NCBI GenBank assembly: GCA_019137255.1
Contig: WPDH01000063.1
Location: forward strand, 186,001 to 250,000
Direction: 5' to 3'
Origin: Corinectria fuckeliana
Lineage: Eukaryota > Ascomycota > Sordariomycetes > Hypocreales > Nectriaceae
DNA length: 64,000 nt
The notes under the pieces are model-generated. The model searched no databases. It saw only the letters and a list, made by a program, of their open reading frames with translations, and was not told where the DNA came from. Of the stretch, positions 35,327 through 48,004 are shown piece by piece. How positions within the stretch are numbered: position 1 is the first letter of the stretch; each line of letters starts with the position of its first letter. Made by a program: the position numbers and the translations under genes.

Positions 35327-36039
35327 GTAATACGGGATGACGTTTAGCAGGGTTACACATGAGTAGTCGTTTGTATATACCCCTGCATCAGACGCCCTGG
35401 CTCGTTGTAGTGTATGGAAATGATCACCGTCAATTATCTTAGTGTACACAAAGCAATGCACTGGGCTACAGTAAATATGGTTCATGCGTGTTTCGAAATA
35501 CCGGATGGACTATACGTAATAGGGTATTCATTTCGCAAGGAGTGTTTGCCTGACTAGCGCTTAGGCGGGATGTTTGAGTTAATTCCCTCTACGGAGCACA
35601 GGGGGAGTTGTAGTAACCAACCCCCTACCTTCAAGGCAGGAGGTCACTTAACTAGGACGCCTCTAGTTGATTGGTGGAATTCCAAGTATACGTCTTCTAT
35701 TACTTTGATACGGACTGTGAGAATGTACTGTTCACCTTTTAACTTTGCCGGGGTAATATCAGATAGATACACGCCACTACCGCGAAAGTGAGGTGGACTT
35801 TGACTTACTGGTAAACAAGGTGGCAGAGCTAGTGCTAGTGCTTTTCCAAGTCAAATGGAAATCCTGAATGCAAGATCCCTCTGTGTATAAAGTACCTGTT
35901 TAAAAAGGGTTTAGTAGGTTAGTGGATAGTTGTAGGCACTATAGATTTGTACTAGGTGTACACTCACGTCCTGAGATCTATCAACCTCATCTGATCAATA
36001 AACAATTAAGCAAAATCCTCATCTCAAAAGTCGCTCTCC
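35327..36039. other. Upstream region of NRPS gene
   Basis: No supported gene. Moderately AT-rich promoter DNA leading to the NRPS start at 36040. Confidence 0.5.
35886..35892 (+). promoter_or_regulatory. Possible TATA box of NRPS gene
   Basis: TATAAAG lies 148-154 nt before the ATG at 36040. It is the only clear TATA-like string in the near upstream DNA, and its position allows a leader of normal length. No direct evidence of use. Confidence 0.3.
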
Positions 36040-39000
36040 ATGGCTCCTCCAGCAATATCCCCGCTGTTTGTCTCACACACGGATATTCGGCGGGACTTCC
36101 AAGAGAGCGAAACACGAATGGCCACGGTCAACGTTCCATTTACAAATCTAAGTGGCAAGGTTCTTGCAAACTGGCTACACGAGGAGCGCAAAAGCCCCCT
36201 GAGACTCCTTCAGGCTGCATGGTCGATTTCGCTTCGGAGCTATACTGGCTCTGACGACGTCTGGTTCAGCTGTCTGAATCCGAACAGGTATGTAGTTGAG
36301 GGGCAACTAGCCTCCTTGAGTTTTGACTGACATTTGGGAATGAAGAAGTTACCACTGCCATGTCTCGCCTTCCCAGCCTGTGCGGAGCCTCTTCGATATA
36401 CGCCCAGTGGAATCAGTCGAGCAGAATAGCACGACTTTCTGGGGAGCCAACTCTGTTGTCTATGTTAATGAAGGACAAGAAGACACATATGACAGCGTAA
36501 GACTCTGCAATCTCAGAGAGGTACTTGTTTATACCCAAGCATACGAAGAAAGATCATATAATACTAACAGCTTCAATACAGTTTGATCTCGCCACCTACT
36601 TCTCGCAGGGGCCAGAGACACATTGCCCTGGCATTGGGATCCACTACAAGCCCTCGGTCATATCGTCCGATTTGGCTGAAATGATTGCAGCGACAGTGGT
36701 CAAGGCCATGGAGGAAATAGTTCTCCACGTCGACTCTCGGATTGAAGCACTTGATATATGCAGTGATGCAGACATCAACCGTCTCTCTCAATGGAACAGC
36801 GTATCAGGTGAAGGAATCCCTCCAGCGCAGTGCATACATCAGGCCATCTCCCAGAAGTGTGCTACGCAGCAAGAATCCATTGCTGTGTCGGCTTGGGATG
36901 GCGAGCTCACCTATGAAGAGTTGGATCGCCTGTCTTCAGCTCTGGCAATACGGCTTCAACATCTCGGGGTTGGCCCAGAAATCTTCGTTCCCCTTGTATT
37001 TGACAAGTCAAAATGGGCAGTTGTTTCACTGCTGGGTGTCCTGAAAGCTGGCGGTGCTTATTTCTTTCTCAAACCCTCCCACCCCATGCACTATAGCCGC
37101 GGCCTATGCTCGTCTCTGTGTCCCGAGGTTGCGTTATGCTCACCAAGACGTATGACACTTGCCAAATGCTTCGCTGGCAAGGTTGTCGCAGTTGGAGAGG
37201 AGCTCTGTGAACTCCTGGACTCGACACCTGTGGATGAAAACCCCGACAACCGACAGCGGAAATAAGCACGTCAAACGCCATGTACATCACGTTCACTTCT
37301 GGGACCACCGGTACGCCGAAGGGCATAATCACTGAGCATTCTGCCCTTTACTCGACGGCCATGGCCAATGGCAAAGCGCTTCATGCCACCGCTGCGACGA
37401 GGATGCTACAGTTTGCATCATACTCGTTCGATGTGAGCAATCGCGATATGCTTGTTACACTCATGTTTGGCGGATGCATCTGCATCCCTTCCGAGAGTGA
37501 TCGTCTCAATGACCTCGCTGGGTTCCTGAATCGCCACTCGGTCAATCTAGCAAGCCTGACGCCGTCTTTGGCAAGTACCCTGACTCCTGCTTCATGCCCG
37601 AGCCTTCAAGCACTGGTTCTTGGAGGAGAACCCTTGACCGAGAGCCACGTCTCTACCTGGGCCAAACACGTGCGGCTGTTCAATGCCTATGGGGTGAGCG
37701 AAAGTACCGGAATAGCAGCGTTGGCATCGGACATCGAACCAGGCTGTTCCCCAGGCAACATAGGCTTTGGATGCGGATCAACCTTATGGGTCGTTGCGAT
37801 TGACCAACCCGACAGACTGGCACCGATCGGCGCACTGGGAGAGTTGGTCATTGAGGGTCCATCCGTTGCACGCGGCTATATGGGCGACAAGGAGCGAACC
37901 GAGAAGCAGTTCACGTCAAAGCCAGAATGGAAGAAGAGGATTCGTGAACGATTCGGCGACCATCATCCGTGGAACCGGGCCTTCCATACAGGCGACCTGG
38001 TGCGGTACAATCTTGACGGATCCCTGCATCTTGTGGGAAGAAGAGATCATCAAGTCAAGATTAACGGACAGCGACTTGAGCTGACGGCAGCTGAGCATCA
38101 TGTAGCGGCATGCGTCGAAGTCGCCAAGTCCGGCTTTCTTCATATCGCCGTCGTCGCTGTTAAGGGTGAGGCAAATGGATCTACCAACCTTCTTGCATTT
38201 CTGGGCCTCGATGCGTCCAGGGGGCCAGATAGTCCATCTCAAGTGGTACCAGAGAAGTTGAAGGACATGGAAGGCCTGAAAGCAGCCCTCAGACGACACC
38301 TTCTGCAATGCTTGCCGACATATATGGTTCCAGCCGACTTCATCTTTCTGCAACACATGCCACTCACAACATCAGGCAAAGTCAACCGACTCCTTTTACA
38401 GGACACAGCTGCACATGCGCTGTTGGACGGCCAGAAGGGGACTCTCAATGCATCTGGTCCAGCCGGCGACCAGATGGCAACCACGCCCAAACAGAGAATT
38501 CTTATCCAGTCTTGGGCCAAGATTCTGGGTATCAAAGATGCAAGCATTACGCGCCACGACTGCTTCTTTCGGCGCGGCGGGGACTCCATGGCTGCCATCT
38601 TGATGGCAGCCAGCCTTCGTGAGGAAGGCTTCATTATATCCGTGTCTGACATCTTCAAGTCCTCGACCTTGTCCGACATGGCGTCAGTGCTGGTCAAAGA
38701 CAACAAGCATTTGCCACCAGCAGCGCCTGCCCCTTTTTCATTGATGGACAACCCCCAGACCATACTTGACGCGATTGTGAGAGAAGTCAGCATGCCCATT
38801 GACCACATCGAGGATGTGTACCCGTGCACGCACATGCAGCAAGGGTTGATAGCCTTGACGGCGCAAGACCCTCATGCGTATATCGGCAGCTACACCTGGC
38901 AATTGGCCCAAACGCTCGACGCCGAGAGATTCAAAGATGCATGGAAGACGGCTTGGCTCAACAATCCGATCCTCCGTACCAGAGTCATGCAAGTACCGGA

Positions 39001-42000
39001 CGGTATCTTTCAGGTCGTCGTGAGCACTGATATGCCGTGGAAGACTGTCACTGATGTCACTGGTTGTAGACATGGGAAGGAATCGACAGAGATTGATATC
39101 AACCACGGCCCACTTGTCCGGTTTTATTTCAGCAAAGAATCTCTCCGGCTCGACATTCATCATGCTCTGTTTGACGAATGGTCCCTCGACCTGATCATGG
39201 CGCAAGTTGAGCGCGCATACGCCGGGGAAAGGCTTCACACGCAGCCATTCAGTCCATTCGTTCACCATCTTCTTCGTGAACGCGATACAACCACCGAGGA
39301 CTTCTGGTGTCGGGAGTTCTCTAGCCTCCAGGTGGCTCATTTCCCAACCAGCGCTTCCAGGCCAGTCAACGTTGGACATGCGACCGAGAAGGTAATCCTC
39401 GAACATGGCCTGCAACTTGATGCCGGAATCTCCACCAAGTATACGCTCTCGTCCATTCTACGGCTTGCGTGGGCGATCGTCCTGTGGCACCAAACGGGCA
39501 GCGAAGACGTCGTGTTTGGAGCCACTGTCAGTGGCCGTAATGCGAATATCGATGGAATTGATCAGCTTAGCGGACCGACCTTGGCGACACTACCTGTGCG
39601 CATCAAACTGCCGACGGACCGACCTGTCCACGAGGGTCTGGCGCAGGTTCAGGACCAGTTTGTCAACATGATGGTCCATGAACAAACTGGGTTGTCGCGT
39701 ATCCGACAATCTGGGAGAGAGGCTGCTGAGGCATGCAACTTCCAAAATCTACTCATCGTACAACCGTATGAGCAGCAGACTACGTCTCTCATGTTCAAAA
39801 CTCCAACCAGCTCAGCCTCGTCTCCTGAGAACACAAAAGCCTTTGCCAGCTACCCAATGGTGTTGACATGCCGTCCAGAAAAAGGTGGAATCACCATGAA
39901 AGCAGCATTTGAGCCTGCTCTTCTGGCACCCGCCGCCGGACATGGTATTCTCAGACAGATGTCGCATGTCATCCAGCAGCTTATCATGTCCGACTCAATG
40001 CGCATTGCAGATATTAGCCTGGTGCCTCCGCAGGATATGGCCATGTTGAGCGAATGGAATCGCTTGCTCCCGAAATCTGTCGACACTTGCATCCATGATC
40101 GCATTCGGCAATTATGTATTGCCCAACCCGAGGCACTTGCCGTTCACTCCAACGATTTAGACCTGACATATGCGCAAATCGAGGACTATTCCAATCGATT
40201 TGCGCAGCATTTGACAAGCGCAGGCATCAAGCAGGGTGACTTTGTACCCCTTTTATTAGAGAGGTCACCCTGGGTTGCAGTCATCATGTTGGCAGTTCTG
40301 AAGACTGGCGCTGCGTTTGTCCTTCTGGACCTTTTGCACCCTATTCAGAGGTTACGAACCATGTGCTCTATGGTTGATGCCAGGATGCTCGTTTCTTTCA
40401 AGGAACATGACCATACGAGTGACAATCTCTTACTTCCTGTCATCATCTTTAACCCCAAGGCTCATACACAGCACTTGGATGGACAGACCGTGGCCTCTGA
40501 GCCCAAGCTGCCGACTGCAGTTGCCGCCCCGGATGCCCCGGCGTGCGTCGTCTTCAGCTCAGGTTCTACCGGGTTGCCCAAGGGCATTGTGCTTCCACAT
40601 AGTGCTCTCGCCATCAGTGCAGCCGTCATGCGCGACCATGGAATGCTTGCCCCCAACAGTCGCGTCTTTCACTTCGCCTCCTTTGCATTCGACATAAGCA
40701 TCGGCGAGATCTTATTTACCCTTGCGGCCGGAGCATGTGTCTGTGTACCCCACGAGGAGGATCGAAGGGGGGATCCAGCAAAAGCAGCATGTGACCTCCA
40801 GGTAACTTGGGCACTTCTGACTCCCTCTGTGATCAATCTGTTCGATCCATCAGATGTGCCCACTTTGTAAGTCCTGGGGTCAGCTGGCGAAGCTCTTACC
40901 CCACACATTGTGGACGTATGGGCTCACAGGGTGAAACTATTCGGCATGTATGCACTAGCAGAATGTACCGTCATCTCTCATATCGCGCGGATCATGCCCG
41001 ACACTCACCACTCCAACATTGGTCGAAGCCCCGGAGCGGTTTCTTGGGTAGCTGATCCGTCGAATCACAATCGGCTAGTCCCCATTGGCACAGTCGGTGA
41101 GTTGATCGTCGAAGGTCCCGTGGTTTCGTCTGGCTATCTTAACGATCAGGAGAAGACAAACGAAGTCTTCATTACCAGTCCGCCTTGGCTTGCCGAGGTC
41201 CGCCCCTACTCCGGAAGGCTCTACAAGACAGGTGACCTCGTCAGACAGTCATCTGATGGCTCACTCCTGTTTGTCGGAAGGAAAGATGATCAGGTAAAAC
41301 TGCACGGTCAGAGACTCGAAGTGGGAGAAGTCGAACATTGCATAACCTCTTTGTGCACGGCCATCAGGACCGCTGCTGTTGAGTGTATCAAGATTCCGGA
41401 GCAGAACAACCGAGTCTCTCTGGTTGCCTTCATTGCTCCACAAACAGATGGAGACTGGGGACAGTCCTTGAACGACGATTCATCCGAGGTCGGTGGTCTG
41501 GAGTTGGTCGCGCCCCCAAACGATCATTTTTACTCGACCATTGAATCGTTGGACACATCTCTGAGAGAGCTACTTCCAGCATACATGCTTCCGTCATTCT
41601 TCATACCGCTCGGTCATGTTCTTCTCACCCTGTCAGGCAAAGTCAATCGGCGTCTGCTCCGGGATCAATCCACAAGCCGGTTGTCGAAGAGACTGGAACT
41701 ATATCAATTGAGAACCAGGACTCTCCCCGCAGAAGAAGTTCCTATCACGGCGCATGGCCGGGAAATTCAACACATCGTTGGCCAGGCTCTCAATCTGGAT
41801 GCGAGATCAATACCTATGAACAGTTACTTTTTTGGCCTTGGGGGAGATTCAATCTCGGCTATGCATGCCTCCACGCTTGCCAACCGCAGAGGAATACGCT
41901 TGACCGTCGCGAGTATTTTTACGCATCAAATCCTTTCAAGAATAGCTTCAACTTGCGCTACAGACAATGGGGGTGCCGGCACCATCTCTGAAAGTCAGTC

Positions 42001-43399
42001 TATCGGCCGTCAACTATCTGGACCGGCCACGAATCCATCACATAGTTGCAAAATTGCTCATGACAAACTCCCTAGTCGTCTTCCGCAGGAGATTGTCGAC
42101 AGCGTTATGGAAGCCATTCCCACCACTGAATTCCAAACAATGACACTCCATAACTTCTACAGCCGATATCTGTGGATCTCACTGCCTGGCGCAGTCAACC
42201 AGGAGCGCCTACTGGATGCATGCGATCAGCTTGTTCAGAAACACTCCATCTTGCGCACTGTCTTTTACACAAACGATGACAAGTCGGTCATACAACTGAC
42301 CCTGCGCAAAGTCCACGTCAGCTTGGTTCATTATCCAAATATCGAAAACCTGGAGAAACATTGCGCAGATGATTCTCTTGCCATGGGAGTACCTATTGAT
42401 GGCGAGCAAGGGTTTCAGGTACAGCTCTTGACCTTGAGAGACTCGGGCACGTTTCTAGTTCTGCGATTACCTCATGCGCTATTAGATGGGATGTCGCTGA
42501 GTATCATTTGCGGTGATCTCAGTTCTGCATACAGCGGAAATCCTCTTCCACCTTGCGCTCAGTTTTCGGACCACATACGGCATGTCTGGGATAAGAGAAC
42601 ACCCGAAGCCTACAATGTATGGAGAGACGTACTGGGAGAGGCCCCAATGACCAGCTTCAACGACAAGTTCTTGCGCAACTAGGATAGAGTCGGCAAAAAG
42701 GAGAAGTCAAAAATGGGCACAGATTCGGAACGGCCAAGAGTGGTGACGGCAATAGCAGAGACTTTACCCATCTCTCCTCCGCCCAATACCACAATGGCAA
42801 CGTTGGTCAAACTAGCGTGGGCAGTCACCCTCTCTCGATTATTCGCCTCAACCCAGGAAGAAGATGGATGCAACCAGGGCTTGAACGATGTTGTTTTTGG
42901 CCAGGTCATACATGGCCGAGGACTTGGGATCCCCCACGAAGACCGCATTGTCGGTCCATGCCTCAACATCATCTCAGTGCGAGTACACTTTCCTTCGCCA
43001 CCCGATAAACATGACCTCCTTGCTCAGGTCCAACAGCAGCACATTCAAACCATGGCTGTTGAAAATCTTGGCATTGGCGCAATCACCCATAACTGCACCT
43101 CTTGGGAGGCTGGAACAAAATTCGGCAGTTATGTGAGGTTCCAGAACTTCACCAACAATGACGAATCGACTTGTTGTTTTGATGGACATGCCTGTGAAAC
43201 AGGTTTGTATAGTCTTCCGAATCGACCATCCAGTACGGCCAATGTGCTTGTTGTCCCTCGTGGGCCCACATTGACCATCACGATGACGATATCCAGTCAA
43301 GTGTTAGATGGAGAGTCCGCGGATTACGTAGTTGGATACTTCAGTGACGTGATCGAAAGTTTGGCGCGTGAAGAAAGGGTCTGCGAATATCTTGTATAA
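36040..43399 (+). pseudogene. Bimodular non-ribosomal peptide synthetase, disrupted
   Basis: Exons 36040-36287, 36346-36520 and 36582-43399 (intron 2 has a perfect TACTAAC branch site) give about 2410 codons: partial starter C, A1, T1, C1, A2, T2 and a terminal C-like domain, with no thioesterase or reductase. A1 has ITFTSGTTGTPKGI, HTGDLVRYNLDGSLHLVGRRD and TSGKVNR; T1 has FFRRGGDSMAA; C1 has HHALFDEWSL. A2 has VFSSGSTGLPKGI, YKTGDLVR and LSGKVNRR; T2 has YFFGLGGDSISAM; C2 has PHALLDGMSL. Three lesions: a one-base frame change near 37235-37262 inside A1, TAA at 40868-40870 inside A2 before VLGSAGEAL, and TAG at 42680-42682 inside C2. The frame stays open across both stops for hundreds of codons. 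No functional enzyme can result as written. The product is unknown. Confidence 0.85.
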
Positions 43400-43898
43400 T
43401 CAGTTCATAGATTTTCTTCATTCCTACCGAAGGGACAAAACACGAAACCGGACAGCATTACGAATGTTGAATAAAATAGTTGCGTACTGTCTATGCCTAC
43501 TTAACCTTGTGATGGCGATGGCCTAAGTATACTGACTGCAATGGAATCGTAGATATTCTTCTCGCCCTAGCGAACGATTCTTTCCTTCTTACCATCCAAT
43601 ACGAGATCGCATGTTGAATTCCTTAAATTTTTTGGCGGTCACTGGCTGGTAACGATGTATAACAATTCCGGGATGGTTCACCTCGTTTTCGTCTAAATCA
43701 ATTATCAGCGTTTATCTTTCGGACGGTTCTCTATTTACATGAATTTTAACAACAAAACAACTTGCAAATTACGAAGTTCATTTGTCTACACGAATAAGCA
43801 ACAGGTATAAATGCGCAGCAAGCGCCATCATTTTCAATTCAGCCCATACAATATCCCGGGTGGTTTGTGGTCTTTTTCCAATTTAAATAGCTGGCTAC
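43400..43898. other. Intergenic between NRPS and amidotransferase genes
   Basis: Convergent 3' flanks, about 500 bp, AT-rich around 43730-43800. No gene seen. Confidence 0.5.
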
Positions 43899-44725
43899 CT
43901 ATGGAACTATATCCCCAGAGGCCCATTTCATGATTGTCGCAAAAATTACTTGGCCATCATGGGGTGCATCGATAGCCTTGATGCCTGCCTCGAGTCCAGG
44001 TCCAACAAAATGGGACGGGTAATCGGTAGCCACAAACAATCGGGAAAGGAGTGCATCAAGCTCTGGATGGCCTTGGAAAGTGAGCACCTGGTTATCTTCC
44101 GATAAGAGAATCTCATTGTTGGGAGCCAGACAAGAAAGGTGAGGGCCAATATCAGCCACAACAATTTCATGGTTTTTGTGTATGTCCTACAGAAGTAAGT
44201 TTATCGTTCCTGATCTTGGTACTTTGTGCGCCACATACTAGTGATCTAGCATTGAAGAACGTTGCACCACTAGGGGTCAACGAGATAGTCTCAACGCCAA
44301 CCTAAGACATCAATCAGCTTTAATGGTTTTCGTCTGTATGCAGGAACTCCTACACATTGTCCTCTCTTCGACTTCCCTAAGGAGCCCCCCAGGGCCAACG
44401 CAATTGCTTGCTGGCCCCAGCAAATACCTAGAAGCTTTGGCTTTGCCCGATCTGCGGTGGCAGCTTTAATGTAATCCAAGGTTTCCGTTACCCATGAAGG
44501 CTTCTCGTCTTCCAAAAGATTGAAAGGTCCACCGGTGAGAATAACTAAATCATGAGTATGCAGATCAGGGAATGCGTCGCCCTGGATCGGTGCGTGAACA
44601 TTGATTTCGGCGTTGGGTTTCGACTCGAGGATAAGTTTCGAGATATTCTCAATCATATGTTGACCACCTTTTTCTGAAATGAAGAAATTCTGGAGAATGG
44701 CGACACTGAAGTGAGTGCGACTCAT
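43899..44725 (-). CDS. Class I glutamine amidotransferase (GATase1)
   Basis: Three exons, 44725-44354, 44301-44239 and 44186-43899, with two 52-nt introns, give 240 residues. GATase1 fold with nucleophile Cys in LLGICWGQQAIALALGG (about residue 102) and the His-Glu pair in LTFQGHPELD (about 190-199). LTGGPFNLLEDEKPSW supplies the oxyanion-strand region. It is close to the stand-alone GMP-synthase-like amidotransferases that fungi use for amide or ammonia transfer in small-molecule metabolism. Single-domain, so it needs a partner for the acceptor reaction. It faces the NRPS tail to tail at 500 bp. With the asparagine synthetase-like gene 16 kb away it makes two glutamine-dependent enzymes near one NRPS. 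Intact. Confidence 0.82.
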
Positions 44726-46407
44726 AATGCCAGGGAAAACCGGTGGGTAAATCTAGCGTTTTAAATTTGGTATTAGTAAATAGGAGATGTGCGGCGAATT
44801 TAAAGAAAAGGTAAATCACGGCAGGATTGCGGTTAAACTATAGCAAGCTTAATAATAGTGGGCTCTAAAAGCATTGACTTATAAGCAGGAGCGCTGCCTA
44901 TATGTAATACCAGTCTTATGCCAAACTATGTAAAATGGATGCAAGGCTGGGTATGGAATTAATTTCAGTACAAGGAGCCTGTCCACAACTTAAAGACTGG
45001 GGGCCAGGTATAGATTTCTAACCTCCTTCTGTTAAAAAGCTGTTCTAGCACTTAAATAACTTAGCTATAAATCCATGTTATATATTTCTTTCTATACTAT
45101 TTCTATAGTAATTAAAAGCTATAAGAGCGTATTTCTAACTATCCGTCTATCTAGGTTATATTTAGTAATAGCTTAATAAGCTCTTAGTAGGACTCTAGTT
45201 TATACTAGGGAGTTACTAGATAACCACTCTAGCATTTCTATATACATAATCTAATTACACCTCCCATCTAACCCTGGGATTTTCCAGGATTTTCCAACCA
45301 ACCCTAGGTGTTATTTACAGGCGATCCAAGTACATTGCAGAAACAGGCTCTTAGGGTTGGAAGCAAACTCGTCCTTCAGCGATGGCTCCTCCTCTTCATC
45401 ATATTTCCGCCGAGATAACTGCCCTGAAATTTTCGGAGCTTCGTCACAGGACCCATCATTTTGGGCTTTCTCATAGTCACAAAGTCCACACGATTCATAA
45501 GGCTTACAGTGACCAGAATCTTGGGCGGTAGCGCCAGGGCAGAACACGCGGCCCCGACGACCACTCCGCTCGTCTCAGGCCTGGTTTCAATGCGGTTCTT
45601 TCCCATCAACGTTAGGCCATCTGCAGAGAGTGGCTCAGCTCCCTAGATGTTTGTCAGCTTGTCATAAGAAAGTGCGACTTAAACCAGAGCCAAATGACGA
45701 CGATGTCTGCTGACGGAGGCATCGAGCGTCGTTCGGTGATTCAGAAAAGGATCACTCTGGGTGTCTTGGAGCCATTGCTACAACGAGCGGCCGTTCTGCT
45801 TCGGAAGCCGAAGGCCTTTTGTGGCGATCATGGCGTCTATGTTGCTCAGCTGCGTGTAAATGGTTATCAAACAGTGTCATAGCTTTAAGATCGGAACAAA
45901 ACGTATTGCAATTACGAGACATGTTTATAAGTATGGCCGTTTCTTCTTATAATCAGTGGAACCAGCTGGTGAAGTGATGTCTCGAGTTACGATCTAGTCC
46001 GGAGTTAGCGAGGTTCTACACGACAAGGCGCCGACAGTAGCGACAGGCATGGGGAAGCCAATAACTGCTCACCAAGATTTCACCAAATCTCAAGAGCACA
46101 GAAGCTACTTTTGTTGCTATCTTTTCATACCCCAAGAAGTGAAGAGTCAGCCGAGAATTTTTACCTATTGTAGGTGTTGGTGGATCCGTGAGTCCGGCCC
46201 CTGTTGATGAGGCGTCAATATTCTAGCCTAAAATGTAGATAGTCAATGCAGACGGCGACTCCGGTGGCGTTTTTCACCCCTATTTTCCCCTCAAGCCGTG
46301 GACTAGGCACTAGATAGACTAAGTGGGCAACAAGTCACCTAGACTAGCTAGTAAGCATCGTTAAATACTGCTGTCTGCCAATTTTCCCAGTCTGCACAGC
46401 CTTCACC
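44726..46407. other. Intergenic with AT-rich block and possible coding scrap
   Basis: 44760-45260 is AT-rich and RIP-like. Around 45300-45650 the minus strand holds two overlapping open stretches, one Cys-rich (KPYESCGLCDYEKAQ) after a possible acceptor at about 45645. It may be the 3' remnant of a secreted Cys-rich protein gene, but no family is recognisable and no full gene can be built. A small tandem GGATTTTCCA lies near 45280. The remainder to 46407 is the promoter of the GT34 gene. Confidence 0.4.
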
Positions 46408-47505
46408 ATGTTTCAGCACAACACGCTACCGGCACCAGCAACAACACTCGCTTTCAAAGGCTCCGTCTGTTTGTTTGTCATCATTCTTTGCTACCAGGCA
46501 TTTTACTTCTATCACGAATGGGAAGAGCCCCATGTAATCAGCCATGTCTCTAAAAATGTTTCCATCCCCCTTCTCCACCCCTACGGTGGCAGCGAGTGTC
46601 TACCCCGGTTTCACTCTTCTACTCTTGTCAAAAAGTCGCATCTTATACGCAGATCATGTCAACAAGCCTCGCCATCTTCATTGCCGCGGGTCCGCATAGG
46701 AACTGCAACAGCTCATCTCGGCGAGCCTCAAGAACATTATCAGAAAGCACTACAAACACACCTGGTGCATAGCTTGGTACACGACACGCCTCTTGCAGTT
46801 ATGTGTTCTCCAATTGTCGACTCGGTGTGGAATAAACCTGCCTTTATCTTATATCTACTCCTCGATGAAATGATGAAGCCGGCCGAGGAGCGCTTGGAAT
46901 GGATATTCTGGGTCGATCGCGACACTCTTATTCTCGACCAGTGCCGTCTTGTATCGAGCTTCCTTCCACCTGAGGCCCTCCAAAATCATTCTGATGCAAG
47001 CCGGAGAGAAGAGGAAACGATGGACGAAACGCATTTGATCGTCACAAACGACTGGAATGGCCTTAACGCCGGCACCTTCCTCGTCCGTGTGAATCAGTGG
47101 GCGATAGATTTGTTCAGCAGTGTCGTTGCGTTTCGACATCATAAACCGAATGTATCGCTCCCATTTGCCGAGCAAACTGCTATGGAGATTGTCATGAACG
47201 AGCCTAAATTCCAAAGAAATGTGCAGGATGTCCCTCAGGTATGGTTTAATTCATATCCTGGGGACAGCCCTACCGAGTTTGAAGAGAGGGACAATGCTGA
47301 GGGATTGGAAGACTACAATGCCAGGCGAGGGGACTTTCTACTACACTTCGCGGGGATTTCAGATGAAGACAAGGTTGTCAATATCAATGAATGGGTGGAA
47401 ATGTTGAAGCGACGGGAGGGTCCATGGCAGCCGGAACGGATACTGAGGAACGCTACTGCGAATATTAAGAGGCTCTGGTCTCAGCTCGGGCAGCATACCG
47501 ATTGA
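46408..47505 (+). CDS. GT34-type (GMA12/MNN10) glycosyltransferase
   Basis: Single exon, 365 residues. Type II membrane topology: a short cytosolic tail, a membrane anchor at about 16-34 (FKGSVCLFVIILCYQAFYFY), then a luminal domain. RVRIGTATAHLG opens the catalytic domain. WIFWVDRDTLIL (about 165-176) carries the DxD-type metal site (DRD). LNAGTFLVR and FAEQTAMEIVM follow, and the end has DFLLHFAGI...KVVNINEWVEML. This order of motifs fits Golgi alpha-galactosyl/mannosyltransferases of the GMA12/MNN10 family, which extend N-glycan outer chains. Convergent with the GH47 mannosidase gene, also a glycan enzyme. Intact. Confidence 0.85.
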   Translation: MFQHNTLPAPATTLAFKGSVCLFVIILCYQAFYFYHEWEEPHVISHVSKNVSIPLLHPYGGSECLPRFHSSTLVKKSHLIRRSCQQASPSSLPRVRIGTATAHLGEPQEHYQKALQTHLVHSLVHDTPLAVMCSPIVDSVWNKPAFILYLLLDEMMKPAEERLEWIFWVDRDTLILDQCRLVSSFLPPEALQNHSDASRREEETMDETHLIVTNDWNGLNAGTFLVRVNQWAIDLFSSVVAFRHHKPNVSLPFAEQTAMEIVMNEPKFQRNVQDVPQVWFNSYPGDSPTEFEERDNAEGLEDYNARRGDFLLHFAGISDEDKVVNINEWVEMLKRREGPWQPERILRNATANIKRLWSQLGQHTD

Positions 47506-48004
47506 GGTGGTCCAGGTGCTCTGGCGTCTGCTGACGTTTAGCCGTGGAGGATTACTTCCCTGTGAGTCAACGATGCTGGGGTCATGTTGGACAAGAACTC
47601 CTGCATAAAGTGGAAGCAAATATACCAAGCTGGGTTGAGAATTAGTGGGTAAAAGCAATCGCAAATGACACTGAAGTAACAATACTTTCGACATGTTGTT
47701 ACCTACCTTGTTCTCCATCCTGTCGCAAGTTTACTGGGCGATAGAGTCTCTCAAATGTCCTCGAGCACACTAGTGGAGAATGGTCGTTCTCATTATCTCG
47801 AGCAGTGCTTTACCGACATTATACGACCTGTAGAGGGAACTGGCTTCCATCCCGCCTCGGTCAAGCAACGACCCTGATCGCAAAAGGCTGACCTGCAAGT
47901 GGAGCGGAGTCAGTATGGGAGAAACATCCCACAGTACCAAGCGCATATATACTATTAAGACAGTGAAGTCACAGCTTAAATCTCATTCCGATATGATAGC
48001 TAGG
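47506..48004. other. Intergenic between convergent glycan-enzyme genes
   Basis: 3' flanks of the GT34 and GH47 genes. No gene seen; the frames here are short and lack domains. Confidence 0.5.

Noticed and set aside
40866..40929. Intron starting at GTAAGT over the NRPS stop
   Set aside because: The sequence that would be removed encodes the A-domain core (VLGSAGEAL...), which belongs to the mature protein.
45311..45650. Cys-rich minus-strand scrap as a secreted protein gene
   Set aside because: No start, signal peptide or consistent frame could be assembled; kept only as a remark in the intergenic entry.
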